The notes under the pieces: generated by a model | What the model saw: only the letters and a program-made list of their open reading frames with translations | The model's database searches: none | What the model was told of the DNA's origin: nothing | Shown here: piece after piece, positions 1-9,895 of the stretch | Position numbering within the stretch: the stretch's first letter is position 1 | Layout of the letters: each line of letters opens with the position of its first letter | DNA from: Rheum nobile | Taxonomy: Eukaryota > Streptophyta > Magnoliopsida > Caryophyllales > Polygonaceae | Reading direction: 5' to 3' | NCBI GenBank assembly: GCA_027886185.1 | Contig: WOAB01000506.1 | Coordinates: 1,054,001-1,118,000 of the forward strand | DNA: 64,000 nucleotides | Made by a program: the position numbers and the translations under genes

Positions 1-65
1 GACTCCTCGAATTCGCTGGGCTCGGTGCCCTTGTCCTTTTGGATTTTCCTCAAAGCAATGAACAT
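1..65 (-). CDS. RPS7: 40S ribosomal protein eS7, N-terminal coding part (runs off the left edge)
   Basis: Read on the minus strand, an ATG at 65-63 opens a frame beginning MFIALRKIQKDKGTEPSEF and leaving the window after 21 codons. I recognise this as the start of plant 40S ribosomal protein S7 (eS7), a structural protein of the small ribosomal subunit; plant S7 proteins start M(F/Y)-x-A-x-x-KI-x-KDKG-x-EPSEFE. Only the N-terminus is visible, so integrity cannot be judged. The upstream DNA supports the call: a 5' UTR that seems split by an intron, and a promoter with the telo-box and TGGGCC elements usual for plant ribosomal protein genes. Family call from memory of the protein, not a search. 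Confidence 0.8.
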   Translation of the reverse strand, partial: MFIALRKIQKDKGTEPSEFEE

Positions 66-71
66 TTTCGA

Positions 72-300
72 CTATTCTCGTCGGAATAAAATCAAAATTC
101 AAAATCAGTCACCGAAAATAATATAAACAATATGTGCAAAAGTATGAAAGAAAAGTGTACGTATATATGATTGAAAGCGACTGACATTAGTACAAGTGTG
201 GGAGAGTTAACCTTCTTCCTCCTTGAGAAGGCGGGTGATAGAGCAGCTGTTGAAGATGGAGATATTGAGAGAAGAATCCAACGCAATAGCTGAAGGGAAG
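72..300 (-). other. 5' UTR of the eS7 gene with a probable leader intron
   Basis: On the minus strand a pyrimidine-rich leader (about 300-213) ends in AAG followed by GTTAAC at 211-206, a good 5' splice site. An AT-rich stretch then runs to an AG at about 73-72, shortly before the ATG at 65. Introns in the 5' UTR are common in plant ribosomal protein genes. The 3' splice site is the uncertain part, because other AGs lie nearby. Confidence 0.5.
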
Positions 301-302
301 AT

Positions 303-548
303 GCTAGGGTTTATCTAAACACAACGTTCTCTGGGGAGGAAACTCGAGCTTTATCTGGGTTGACCCGGTCCATTCAATTACTTGTAGATGAAGGGTTAAT
401 GGGCCGTTTCAACATTTGGGCCTTGTAAGAATACCACATAAGGCCACATAAGGCCTCTTTCAGCAAATAGGTAATGCTTGTGGCCCATGTAAGACTTCAT
501 CTTCGGTAATATGCTTGTGGCCCATGTTAAACACAATTTGCTGGCCCA
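303..548 (-). promoter_or_regulatory. Ribosomal-protein-type promoter: telo-box plus TGGGCC (site II) elements
   Basis: Upstream of the eS7 leader there is a telo-box (AAACCCTA on the minus strand, 305-312). Further out are TGGGCC/GGCCCA elements at 400-405, 417-422, 482-487, 519-524 and 543-548. The combination of telo-box and site II motifs is the established signature of coordinately expressed plant ribosomal protein genes (TCP-bound site II, Pur-alpha/Myb-like-bound telo-box). No convincing TATA box is seen, which also fits this class. Confidence 0.6.
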
Positions 549-2120
549 ATATATGCAATTTACAAACCCAGCCTGCTTAAGCTTTAAATTTCAGCTTTAG
601 AGAGGACATTAAATTGACTACAAAGCCAACTTTTAATTATATATAAATAGATATATATTCTCCTGACTAGAACCCAAACCCTTATATGTATGTTGTATCT
701 CTTCTGAAGAACTTTACTTAAGCTAATTTCATTTTGTTAGGGCTTTTTTTTAGAATAAAAAAATAAATTATCTAATACAAAGTCGTTTACTTACTAAAAC
801 AATATATATAGAATCACGTTAACAAAATGAACAATTATTTTTTGAAATGATTCAAACTTTATCTAAATAAAAATTAATCAGAGTCGCTTCACATTCGAAT
901 TGGATGTTTTAAATGATAAAAAATCCACTAATAAACGACCTTATATTAAAAAAATTAATTTAAATTCTTAGATGAGACCTAACACCATAATCAGTGAACC
1001 AACTTATATTTGATAGACATTATTTTTTTTAATGACATAAAAATTGTTAATTTGATACGATGACAAATTCTAAAAAAATGGATATAACATAACTTTTATA
1101 AAACCTCGTAGGGACTTTAAAAACTAAATTTAATTCCCTTTTAAACTATTTAATTTCTTCTTTATTTCCCTTTGCAACTAAACGTGCCTCATACTTTTCA
1201 ACACTGCCGTCTGGACTAAACGTCACATGAGTATAAACTAATGACTATGTAATTATAAAAGATAAGATATATAGAAAATCATAGAGTGAGATTTCTTAGT
1301 GTTATGGCATATGACCTTAGCTTAGGGACTAGGGAGTCTTGAGGTCTACTATTTCCTTTGTGTCAAATGTATTTTCATGTGTTTTTATTTACTATTGACT
1401 TCTGTTTCTATTTTTTTGTATGTTTCGTTTTTAAGTCTTTCATAGATTCATTCTCTCGACTTGTTCAGAGAAAATATGCGTACATCTTTACCCCCACATT
1501 TTGTGTCCCGCGGGATCTTCACTAGCTAGGTTGTTGTTGTTAAAAGTATTACAGATTTTAAGCACGTGACCATTCTGTTACTAATAATATCAAGATTTAA
1601 AGTTAATTTAAATAAATAAAGGATACAATACATAATTTACAAATGGTATTTGAAAATTGATAAAATTACAACTTATAAAAGAGAAAACTCATAATAACTT
1701 AAATAAAAACATCAAACTAATCATACTAATTTTATCAATAAATACATTTATCAAAAAATTATAGGCCGTTAAAATAATTGGTTATGAATTCATCTAGTTT
1801 GAAGTAAGCTAAATTATTAATGTGTTATAAATAATTTTAGATTTTAAAGTTATTTAACTTTAAATCTTGTTGTGAGGATTTGTTAAGATTTTAGGATTTA
1901 GAGTTAATTAATTTAAAAATAATAAAAAATTAATTATAAAATGACACCTTATTATTATGGATCCAGTATCATTGTGATGGTTGAAAAGAGTAGAGCTCTA
2001 ATATATAAATGATTTTTTTCTAGTGTGTGTTCATATACACACTCTAACAAATCCATTTTATAGATAATTTTTTAATTTAACTTGTTAGAGTATGTACATA
2101 GACCTACTATAAAAACACTG
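549..2120. other. AT-rich intergenic DNA between the eS7 and AGP genes
   Basis: No convincing gene, RNA gene or transposon end is seen. It is AT-rich with many short homopolymers; the distal part serves as the upstream region of the AGP gene on the other strand. Confidence 0.6.
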
Positions 2121-2130
2121 TATATAAATA
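2121..2130 (+). promoter_or_regulatory. TATA box of the AGP gene
   Basis: TATATAAATA lies about 205 bp upstream of the AGP start codon. It is followed by a leader of TC-rich runs (2230-2334), typical of a plant 5' UTR. A second weaker match (TATAAAAA) lies at 2109-2116. Confidence 0.5.
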
Positions 2131-2334
2131 TAGAGTTGTTCTTATTTATTTTTTCTAGGAAGTAAGGAAGACAGAGAACGAAAAATTGGAGTCTCCCAAA
2201 CGGAGAGCGAGCTGTGAACACAAACCCTTGTCTTTATATATTCTCCTTCTCCACCGTTTTCCGTTTGTATCTCTACTCATACTCACACCCCTCTCCCTCT
2301 TTCCGATATCTTAATATCTCTCTCCACTGCAACA

Positions 2335-2742
2335 ATGGCAGCCAACAGAGCGATCATCTTAGCCGCAGTGCTCTCTCTACTCGCCGTCTCTTCGGTCGCG
2401 CAGTCACCGAGCGCCTCTCCAGCCGGTTCCCCCAAGAAATCGCCGACGGCGTCGCCGCCTACCGCAATCGCTTCCCCCAAGAAATCTCCGACGGTGTCGC
2501 CGGCAGCCGCTCCTACGACCATCAGCACTCCGCCTTCCTCATCTCCGCTCTCATCTCCTCCCGCTCCCCCGACTTCCTCTCCAGCCGCCTCTCCAACGTC
2601 CACCGCCGCTAGGGAGCCTTCTCCATCAATCGCCGGCAATCCGACCGGATCTCCTACCGCGTCTCCCAACAGCGCTTCCCTGAGCAGAGTCGCCTCTGGA
2701 TCTTTCGCCGTGGTTGCCTTGGTTTCAGCGATGCTGTTCTAG
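2335..2742 (+). CDS. Classical arabinogalactan protein, GPI-anchored
   Basis: A 135-residue precursor. Residues 1-22 (MAANRAIILAAVLSLLAVSS...) form a secretion signal cleaved before QSPS. Residues 23-115 are almost only Ser, Pro, Ala and Thr, with many SP, AP and TP dipeptides, the sites where prolines are hydroxylated and loaded with arabinogalactan. The tail (about 116-135, ending VVALVSAMLF) is a hydrophobic GPI-attachment signal after small residues. An internal duplication places SPKKSP twice, about 15 residues apart. Length and layout match classical AGPs: cell-surface proteoglycans acting at the plasma membrane and wall. The start is the first ATG after a TC-rich leader. Which AGP paralogue this is cannot be told. 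Confidence 0.88.
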   Translation: MAANRAIILAAVLSLLAVSSVAQSPSASPAGSPKKSPTASPPTAIASPKKSPTVSPAAAPTTISTPPSSSPLSSPPAPPTSSPAASPTSTAAREPSPSIAGNPTGSPTASPNSASLSRVASGSFAVVALVSAMLF

Positions 2743-4687
2743 ATCTGATATGCTCATCGATCTACTACTCCTTTAGGATTTCTTTTTCATAAGTATATTT
2801 CTTCCGATGATATTCATTGCGGTTTGACTGTGTGGAATTGTGCTGTAGTCGTAGCTAGATTGTATTTTGGATTTGGATCTGGATCTGGATCTGGATGGAG
2901 CTAGCTATAGAAGATTTTAGTTTTTCTTTTTCTTTTTCAGCTGATCTTCATTGTTGATTGATTATATTTACTACTAGTAGTACATGGTTATGGACTTATG
3001 GTTATGTACTTGAATCTCTTTCGTTGAATTTGTCATTGTGGAATTGATTTCCCTCATTTCCGCATTCGAAGTATCATTAAGCTGGTGCTAAGCTGCAAAA
3101 TTATACTAGTAATTGTGAATTAAGCTTCATTGCTGTGAAATGAAGCCAACTTCTGAGTTCTGAACCAAGAAAATTTCTGGAAGGATGTGAAAAGAAAAGA
3201 CAGGGAGAGGGAAAGAAGAACTAGTGTGAATCTACGATGTGAAACGACGTCGTGTAGACACGTGGTATGGGTACTTCTGAACTTGATGTGTCTCTTGACA
3301 CCTCGATTTAATCCCCTCAGTCTTTTTCTTCTGATAACATCTATGCTAAAGAAATCAAACGTCACTATCTTGTTTATACTTCCCTGGTCTTCAAAGATAA
3401 GTGCCATGTTACACCTTCCACCAAAAGAAAAAACAAACAACATTTTTACACTAATCTATTACAGTGGATTTTGTAGTTTGGACTCGGCGTAGGATACTTT
3501 TGTACAGTATATTGGGTAGTATTTTAAGAATGATTGGAATGAAACTTTAGCACCAAATTTTGCTTAAAAAAGAAGTAAGTTTAGAAATTTTACAATACAA
3601 TTACTACTAACTACATGTAATTATATCTCATCAGAAGCAGGCCACAATATTAGTGTATTTAGCGGGTTATTTTGCGCGAATTCCTATGCTGTCCGTTTGA
3701 ACAATCTCATGGTGAATACGAGTAGCAGTGTAGCACTCCTAGAATAGAACAGAACTAACTTACTAGCAACAAATTAGTGATATATGAGGTATTGTATCAT
3801 CTTGATTTGTTTTAGGCACGTAGGACATTGCCGTTTGAGATGACTCTTAGGTCATGCATGTGGTGTAATTGTTAGGTGAGCAGTGAGCTAATAGAATTTG
3901 GATTTTGGTGTTAGCGGGATTCCTAAAATTGATTTAAGAACAGTGGAGTGTAAAAGAGACTAAAACCCATGTGTGGGTGTGTATTACAATTTGTTATTTC
4001 CAATTGGATGTGGAAGTCGACTTTTGACAATTTGGACCTATTCTGTAGATCAAAGTCTAAATTGACTATCTGGGCCTGATTCAGCCCAGTAAATAACTGG
4101 GCCCGACAGTCCACAAAAAAACCTGAAGTTTATACTTGTCAAATGACAAATGAGTGTGCATATCATATGAAATGAAACTTAATTTTAACGAATAAAAGAA
4201 AACGATGACACCAACCACTTCGGTTTTATTATCAGGAATCATGAAGGAAAAATAATTTCTATGGTTATAGCTAGGTACAATTTCAGAAACTTCGTCCCAC
4301 AAATCAAGGCTATTGCCTTGTGTGATAGAGGATCACATGTTAAGAGTACTAAATATGATTGTAATTGAAGGCAATAACTTAACTCTTATCAATAGCCTTA
4401 AGGGTATATAGGAAATTCCCTCGAAAATCAATATGAAAGTTGAAGACGTGAGGCGATACCTCAGATATTTTGATGGGGTTTGGATTCTCCACTACTGCAA
4501 GGGATGTAATTGCAAAAAAAAAGAAGCAACCATAGAATGTGATATTGAAATGATGTTCTTAGAATACACATCCCACGTTTAAAGTTGTGACATAATTTGC
4601 CTAGTATATAAGTTTGATGAATTACTCCTATTATTGTCAATTGATTTTAGGATGGAACCCCACTGGACTTATATGTTGATTTGTAAA
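2743..4687. other. AGP 3' UTR and gene-free spacer
   Basis: The first 250 bases after the stop are a plausible T-rich 3' UTR. The rest holds only short chance open frames on both strands (for example 3120-3490) with no recognisable domain or codon bias. No RNA gene or transposon end was recognised before the inverted-repeat element starting at 4690. Confidence 0.5.
2869..2898 (+). repeat. Short GGATCT microsatellite
   Basis: GGATCT is repeated three times exactly (2875-2892) with degenerate copies on each side, in the 3' UTR of the AGP gene. Confidence 0.8.
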
Positions 4688-4988
4688 TAAGGATGGGCAA
4701 AAGTAGACCGGACCAGACCGTGACGGTCCAAGAATTTGACATTTCTGGTCTTACGGTTCGGTCTGGTGTGGACTGTAATTTTTACGGTCCGGACCGGTCG
4801 GACGGTAAAAATTAAACAAAAAATCATTACTATTTTGGACGTAATTTTTATGGTCTGGTCTAGTCCGTAATTTTTACGGTCCGGACCGTAATCAAACAAT
4901 TTAAATGTCGGAAATTATGAAATCTGGTCTTTCCGGTCCGGACCGATAATGGACCGGACTGTATCGGTCCGGTCCGGTCCACGGTCCA

Positions 4989-5653
4989 TGTTTTGGGGTG
5001 AAAAGATTTATCAACCTAAATCGCCTTAGACGGGGTAACGAGTCGATCAGATAAAATACAATAAATCCAAACCAAATGAGCAACCAACTACATATAAAAT
5101 AGGAGCAAGATTATGTGATAATATATTGATTATATAATGATGAGAATGAGAATGAGACAAGATATAGCTTATCCTCTAGATGTGAAGGATCGGGTCTCGT
5201 CCGACCGGCTAGTCTAGCGTCTGATGCCTGGTGGTCAAGTATTATTACAAAAAGAGCTAACAGAGAATAAGTTGATCAATAAGCCTTTTGAGAGCTGCTA
5301 TAACGAGTATTGTTGTGTCTTGTGTCGATGTCTATTTCTTAGCCTCTTCGTGCTCTATTTATAGGATCTTCCTCTTTACCGGTTTTATTATCGTTTTCAC
5401 GAGATCTTTCTTTTTTCTTTCCGAGCATAATTTATGGGATCTTCCCATTAATGACACCTCTAATCTTGCACTTTCGAATTGGCTGCCGTCGCTAAAGATC
5501 AAGCAGTTATGGCAGGGGCGAGATTCTCGGGATCGGTCGGGTCTGTGCATTGATGAGCGTCCGACGCCTCTCTTCAAGCTTCTTGGCCCATTTCTTCAGT
5601 TGAGGCAGCCCAATCTGTTTGACTCGGCTCACCAGAGCATTATGGGCCCAACA
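4989..5653 (-). repeat. Element A 3' LTR
   Basis: 665 bp, TGTTTTGGGG...GGGCCCAACA on the plus strand. It pairs with 59117-59775, with roughly 23 substitutions and one 6-bp indel by eye. On the element's strand there is a TATAAATAG box at about 5364-5356, so promoter sequence is present. It is followed inward by ATAGCCCCAAG (5654 on), the end of the polypurine tract read on the other strand, also present beside the B 3' LTR. Confidence 0.9.
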
Positions 5654-5679
5654 ATAGCCCCAAGTCGTTTGGGCTCAAG

Positions 5680-6581
5680 TGATAGCTCCATGACCCCCTC
5701 AATGACGGCGAAGGACGAAGATGAAGCAATGAAGGTGCGCTTGAATGGCCCGATAACAAGAGCTCGCGCAAGGGCAATGGAGCGAGCAACTCAATCATTA
5801 GTCTCGCAGGCGTACGCAAGTGACTCGGGTTCATCTAGTCCTAAATGGGTCTTTCTCTTGACCTATGAAGGATTGGGTGAGGTCCCGCCTTAGTCGCCCT
5901 CGCCAAGGAGAGCCAGACACAGAACCCAACGTTTCCGTGACCGCGGAAACCATTGCTGCGACCGCGGAATATCAATTAGTGAATGGCTCTACATGAACTT
6001 TTCCGCGATCGCGGAAGTGATAGCCGCGACCGCGGAATTGTGACTGATTTACGAGACGTCTATAAAAAGTTTTCCGCGACCGCGACAGTATTGCTACGAC
6101 CGCGGATTGTCGCTAACATTCGCGTCTTCTACAGAAACGTTTCCGCGACCGCGGAAGTATTTCCGCGACCGCGTAAACGGACCCGAGCGATAGCTGTTTC
6201 GGCGTTTTATTTGGAAACTTATTATTATTTTATTATTACTTTTTGTCGCTATTTAAAACCAGAAAACCCTAGTTTGTAATCTTATGTTGATTTGAGTAGT
6301 TATGTTGAGTATGCTCCTTCCTTGAATTCCAACATCAACCCTTACGATCCCACGAATCAAACTATCCCGTAGCTCGTCGCTTCGAGCAATCAAACACCGT
6401 TTCTTCGGTAATTCGCGATCATCACGTTGATCCCTACGTTCATCTCTTTGGACGAGTTTGGCTATCTCTTTAGCCCTAGGAAAGCCATCACTTTGGCTAC
6501 GCAAGAGAAAGATTCGACTATAAGCTTGAGGAAACAAAGATCCTGCGATTGCAAACGACACTTCAGGGGTTGTTCGCATCA
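5680..6581 (+). repeat. Element E 5' LTR
   Basis: 902 bp, TGATAGCTCC...TTCGCATCA. It holds an array of palindromic words (5932-6177), a TATAAAAA box at 6061-6068, and at its start the same coding tail (GPITRARARAM...) that ends pol in the 3' copy. It differs from 27858-28759 at about 60 sites by eye, many of them C/T or G/A within CpG. Confidence 0.9.
5932..6177 (+). repeat. Array of palindromic TTCCG-CGACCG-CGGAA words in the E 5' LTR
   Basis: Eight copies of a near-palindrome, consensus TTCCGCGACCGCGGAA, spaced irregularly at roughly 15-60 bp, several with decayed arms. The same array sits at the same place in the 3' LTR (28110-28355). They cover the region upstream of and around the TATA box, so they could be regulatory, but no function is shown. 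Confidence 0.85.
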
Positions 6582-6583
6582 AC

Positions 6584-6596
6584 TAGCATCAGAGCC
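6584..6596 (+). other. Element E primer-binding site (initiator tRNA-Met type, degenerate)
   Basis: TAGCATCAGAGCC starts 2 nt after the 5' LTR. The usual plant tRNA-iMet site is TGGTATCAGAGCC; two bases differ. Confidence 0.6.
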
Positions 6597-7339
6597 TATC
6601 CAAGCTAAGTTTGTTTCTTCTCTCTTATTGTGATTCCTTGAAATTTTTCCGCTTACAAACCCAGATTTTTTTCCCCATCACCATTCGCCGGAATCCTTAC
6701 CGCCGTGAACACCACTACACCACCACCATCGTTACGCCACCACCACCACCGTCCACCACCCCCTCCTTCACGGCCTACAAACCCTAATTTCCTTTAGGTT
6801 TTGGTTATTCTCAAGTAGAGTAACCTTTGACTTTTCAATTTTCCTTAAATCTCTCCTTCTAGCAATATCTTGTTTCCTTACTTGCATACTTGATTTCCTT
6901 GTTTCTTGTTGATTACTTCTTGCTTCATCTTTGGATTAATTGCTAGACTAGTTGTTAGTTCTTATTCCCTCATAGTTGATTCGTCTCTTCTTTCTTTTCC
7001 TACACTTGCTTGTGTGGTTCTTTCTTGCTTGTTTCAAAATCATATAAAAAAAACCAGTGTGACCGTATAAACAAAAACAAAAATACCATTCTCACCTTCC
7101 ATCAAACAAAACAAAAAGGTTTGGGAAGACGAAAGCCTCAAAAACAAAAAGAAACAAAAGTAAAGGCACGAGAACGCACCATACGGTCATACTCCATCTT
7201 CACTTCTTTCTTGTCTCTACGCAACTCTCATTGAAAAGGGCAATATTTTCAATTCTCTTGTGATTAATTCTGAGAAACTTGATTTGATCTGCTTGCACTT
7301 GGATATTTGTGTGTTGTTTGGGACTTGATTTGCTAGTTC
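6597..7339 (+). other. Element E untranslated leader
   Basis: About 740 bases between the primer site and the gag remnant. CT-rich at first, then T-rich with CAAAACAAAAA runs. No open frame or structure that I can support; position makes it the 5' leader of E. Confidence 0.5.
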
Positions 7340-7784
7340 TTGCGTTGTTGCCTTCCGTTCAAGCCTCTCCCTCCTCACGAGCAACCAAAATTAGTACGCC
7401 CAGCGGAAAATTTCTTGGTTCACTTTGAGACAATGACTTGGCTTGGACTTGTTCTTTTGCTTGGTGCAACTTACTTCTTGTGTTGTATGCTTTGTAGAGG
7501 TACTATGGAGTTTCCTACGACAAGCTACTCTCCTTCTACGGGCCACCACAGCCCCGGACACATGGACTCCGCCTATGAGCAAATTGACGCACTTCATGTT
7601 TCGAATGACGCACTTCAAGTTTCGAATGAAGATAAAGACCGCAAAATGGCCGCGCAGGCTGCCGAGCTTGCACACCTTCGTCGGACCGTGAGTGACTTGC
7701 GGTTGCCCATGGCTGATCCGTTGTTGAACCACACGGCCTCCACCAGCCGGGCAATGGACTGCAAGGGTAAGGGCGCCTTGCCTA
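7340..7784 (+). pseudogene. Element E gag, N-terminal stub
   Basis: An open frame ending at the junction with fragment F. The last 85 or so codons (from MDSAYEQID) look like the charged, heptad-rich start of a chromovirus gag (ALHVSNDALQVSNEDKDRK...); the more upstream, cysteine-rich part may just be leader. The capsid and zinc knuckle that should follow are missing: at 7785 an unrelated LTR begins. The true start codon is uncertain (7340, or an internal ATG such as 7505 or 7562). Confidence 0.5.
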
Positions 7785-8522
7785 TGTAATACCCCTCATT
7801 TTAATAAAGAGTATTTTGATAATTTTCCTAACTCCCGTATCACAAACCGGATTAATTTCAGAGAAGTTCAGACACTCTGTAATTTGTTTGATCTCTGTAA
7901 TATTTTCCTGAGTGGTATAAAATACATTCGATGTATTTTCGGGGCTTAGAATACTCATTCGGGTGCAAAGATGTTAACCGAGTACGAATATATTTAACCC
8001 GGGGTTAAAAACTCGTACTCGTACTTAACCCGGACAAAAAGGACAAAAGGGCCAAGATTTGGCCTTGACCGCACCCCGCGGTGAAGGCCAATTCTGTAAG
8101 GCGGTCTGGGGAGGCTCGCTGCACCCGCGGTGCCATGATGATTTTTCTGCAGCGCCGGACTTCAGACGTCGCGTCTGAACTGAGCTGCTTGTCATTTCTG
8201 GTTGGGCGACGCAACTGCTTGATCGACGCACCTGCTTGCTTGTGTGCTGCTTGCTGGGCTCTATAAAAGGAGGAGATCTGGAGTTGTGTTGAGCACTCCA
8301 ATCCGAGCTCTCTCCCTCTCAAATCTCTCATCTCCATTGTCGCCGGAAAACTCAAGCTCTCGCCGGAATCTCGAAGCCTTTTCCGGAGCTCTTGTTAGAA
8401 GTGGTGGTGCTCTCAAAGTGGTCCTTTGGAAGTCCAAGGAATCCAGAAGTTGGAGCCACCAAGAGTCGAGCCCCGTCGTCTTCCCCGGTGAGCTTTTTCC
8501 CTCTCGTCGTGTCGTCACTGTT
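7785..8522 (+). mobile_element. Fragment F: 5' part of a Tekay/Del-like LTR
   Basis: It begins TGTAATACCCCTCATTTT, like the start of the H LTR (TGTAATATCCCTCAATTTT, read on minus from 16724). It shares the block GAGTGGTATAAAATACATTC...TGTATTTTCG with it. It stops where the LTR of G begins (8523) and no continuation was found on the far side, so it is truncated. It contains GC-rich near-palindromes (GCACCCGCGGTGC at about 8120) and a TATAAAAGG box near 8263. Confidence 0.65.
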
Positions 8523-9816
8523 TGATAAGCACTACTTTGTAGGGCTTAAGTAAGAGTCATTAGAGGTTTTATTGGTGCCATTCGGGTAGTTTTAGACACA
8601 TTCGTGTGCATGGCGTGTGGGGGCGAAGTTTGGAGATTAACAGGCCACGTGAAGCTGGAATTAAAAGGATGATGGGCCGAATTAAATAAAGGCCCAAAAG
8701 GAGGCTGGAGCCCACGCGTGAAGTGAAGCGCGAGAAGCCGCGTCAAATTGAAGCTGGAGAATTGAAGCAATTCGGTCGTGATGTCACCATGACGTAGGCG
8801 ACCTGATTGTTGCATGTGATGGGCCGCCGCTGATGAGATGTTTGTTGGAGTTGGGCCGAGAGCAAAGTGCTGAACGAGAATTCAAGGCCGAGAACGGGAT
8901 TAATTTCCCTGCTTTCGTTTGTTTAATTATTATTATTTTATTATTTCGTTTTAGGTTAATTTAGACTTTATTTCCTTTAGTATATTAGGGTTGAGAAAAG
9001 GCTTGTTTGCCTATCATCTATCAAATCTCTTGAACCCTAATTTCATTCTACGTACCTTACTATGAAGAACTAAGCCTCAATGGCTTAGTCAGACGCTGAA
9101 GCTTTCGTTTTGATTCAGTTGTGAGATTCTCGTTCTTAATCTATTGCATGGTTTTTATCTTTCTCTTGCTTAAGTTGCTTATGATTGATATTGATAATCT
9201 CTAGTCTGATCATCTAGGGTTTGTTGTTATTGGTCTATTGCTAGATCTAGATTGTTACTGGTTGAGCATATCTATTTCAGAGTAGCAACTGCATCGTACT
9301 AGTATCTGGTTGTGCTAGTCTTATGCATAAGAGAATTGATTTACATTCTAGGATAAAAGCGGGTTGTTTTATGCTAAAATTGTATCCAACTATATTCCTA
9401 TCCGTAAAGCTGCTGTTAAACTGAATCTTGATAGTTTCAGGGTTGTTTAATTAGTTAGTGCTAATAGTATCTGGTTGTGCTATTAGTTATATCTGAAAAG
9501 GAATTGGAATCACCATTACATGAGATTTTGAATGATTATCTATGATCAACTTGTCATACGAATAGTGGATGTTGTTTGACTAAGTGCTTTTCCCCATCAC
9601 TGGTTTCATCATATTTTACTTTGTTTACTTTTGCATGCTTAGGTTACTAAAACTCACAAAACCCCCATTTGGTTACTTTGGTTTGACATACAAATTGCAT
9701 ATTAAGATAGAATTCGCCTCCCTGTGGATTCGACCTGTACTTACCTAGGACTACAGTTTAGGGTTTGTTTGGATATTTTGCATAGTAGGAATTAGAACGA
9801 CAAATTCCTGTTATCA
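8523..9816 (+). repeat. Element G 5' LTR
   Basis: 1294 bp, TGATAAGCAC...CTGTTATCA. The start resembles the LTRs of D and I; the last 150 bp resemble D closely (CTAGGACTA, GACAAATT.CTGTTATCA). No second copy is in the window. Near the 3' end it holds CCTCCCTGTGGATTCGACC, a block shared by the LTRs of D, I and C. Confidence 0.8.
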
Positions 9817-9819
9817 AAT

Positions 9820-9837
9820 TGGCACCGTTGCCGGGGA
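9820..9837 (+). other. Element G primer-binding site (tRNA-Asp type)
   Basis: TGGCACCGTTGCCGGGGA, 3 nt after the LTR, complementary to the 3' end of plant tRNA-Asp (..CCCCGGCAACGGCGCCA) with one mismatch. Confidence 0.8.
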
Positions 9838-9895
9838 GGCATTAATCTATTTTGTGTGTGTGATTTGTGTGCCAATCTTGGTGTGAACCTATCTT

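Noticed and set aside
3120..3492. Overlapping ORFs on both strands between the AGP gene and the MITE
   Set aside because: Short, no domain, no codon bias, no recognisable promoter.
5288..5893. 201-codon ORF across the A LTR and the E LTR start
   Set aside because: It spans an insertion junction (5679/5680); only the last part is ever coding, and then in the 3' LTR copy.
5932..6177. CRISPR-like array
   Set aside because: Short palindromes with uneven spacing inside a eukaryotic LTR; no constant spacer length and no cas genes.
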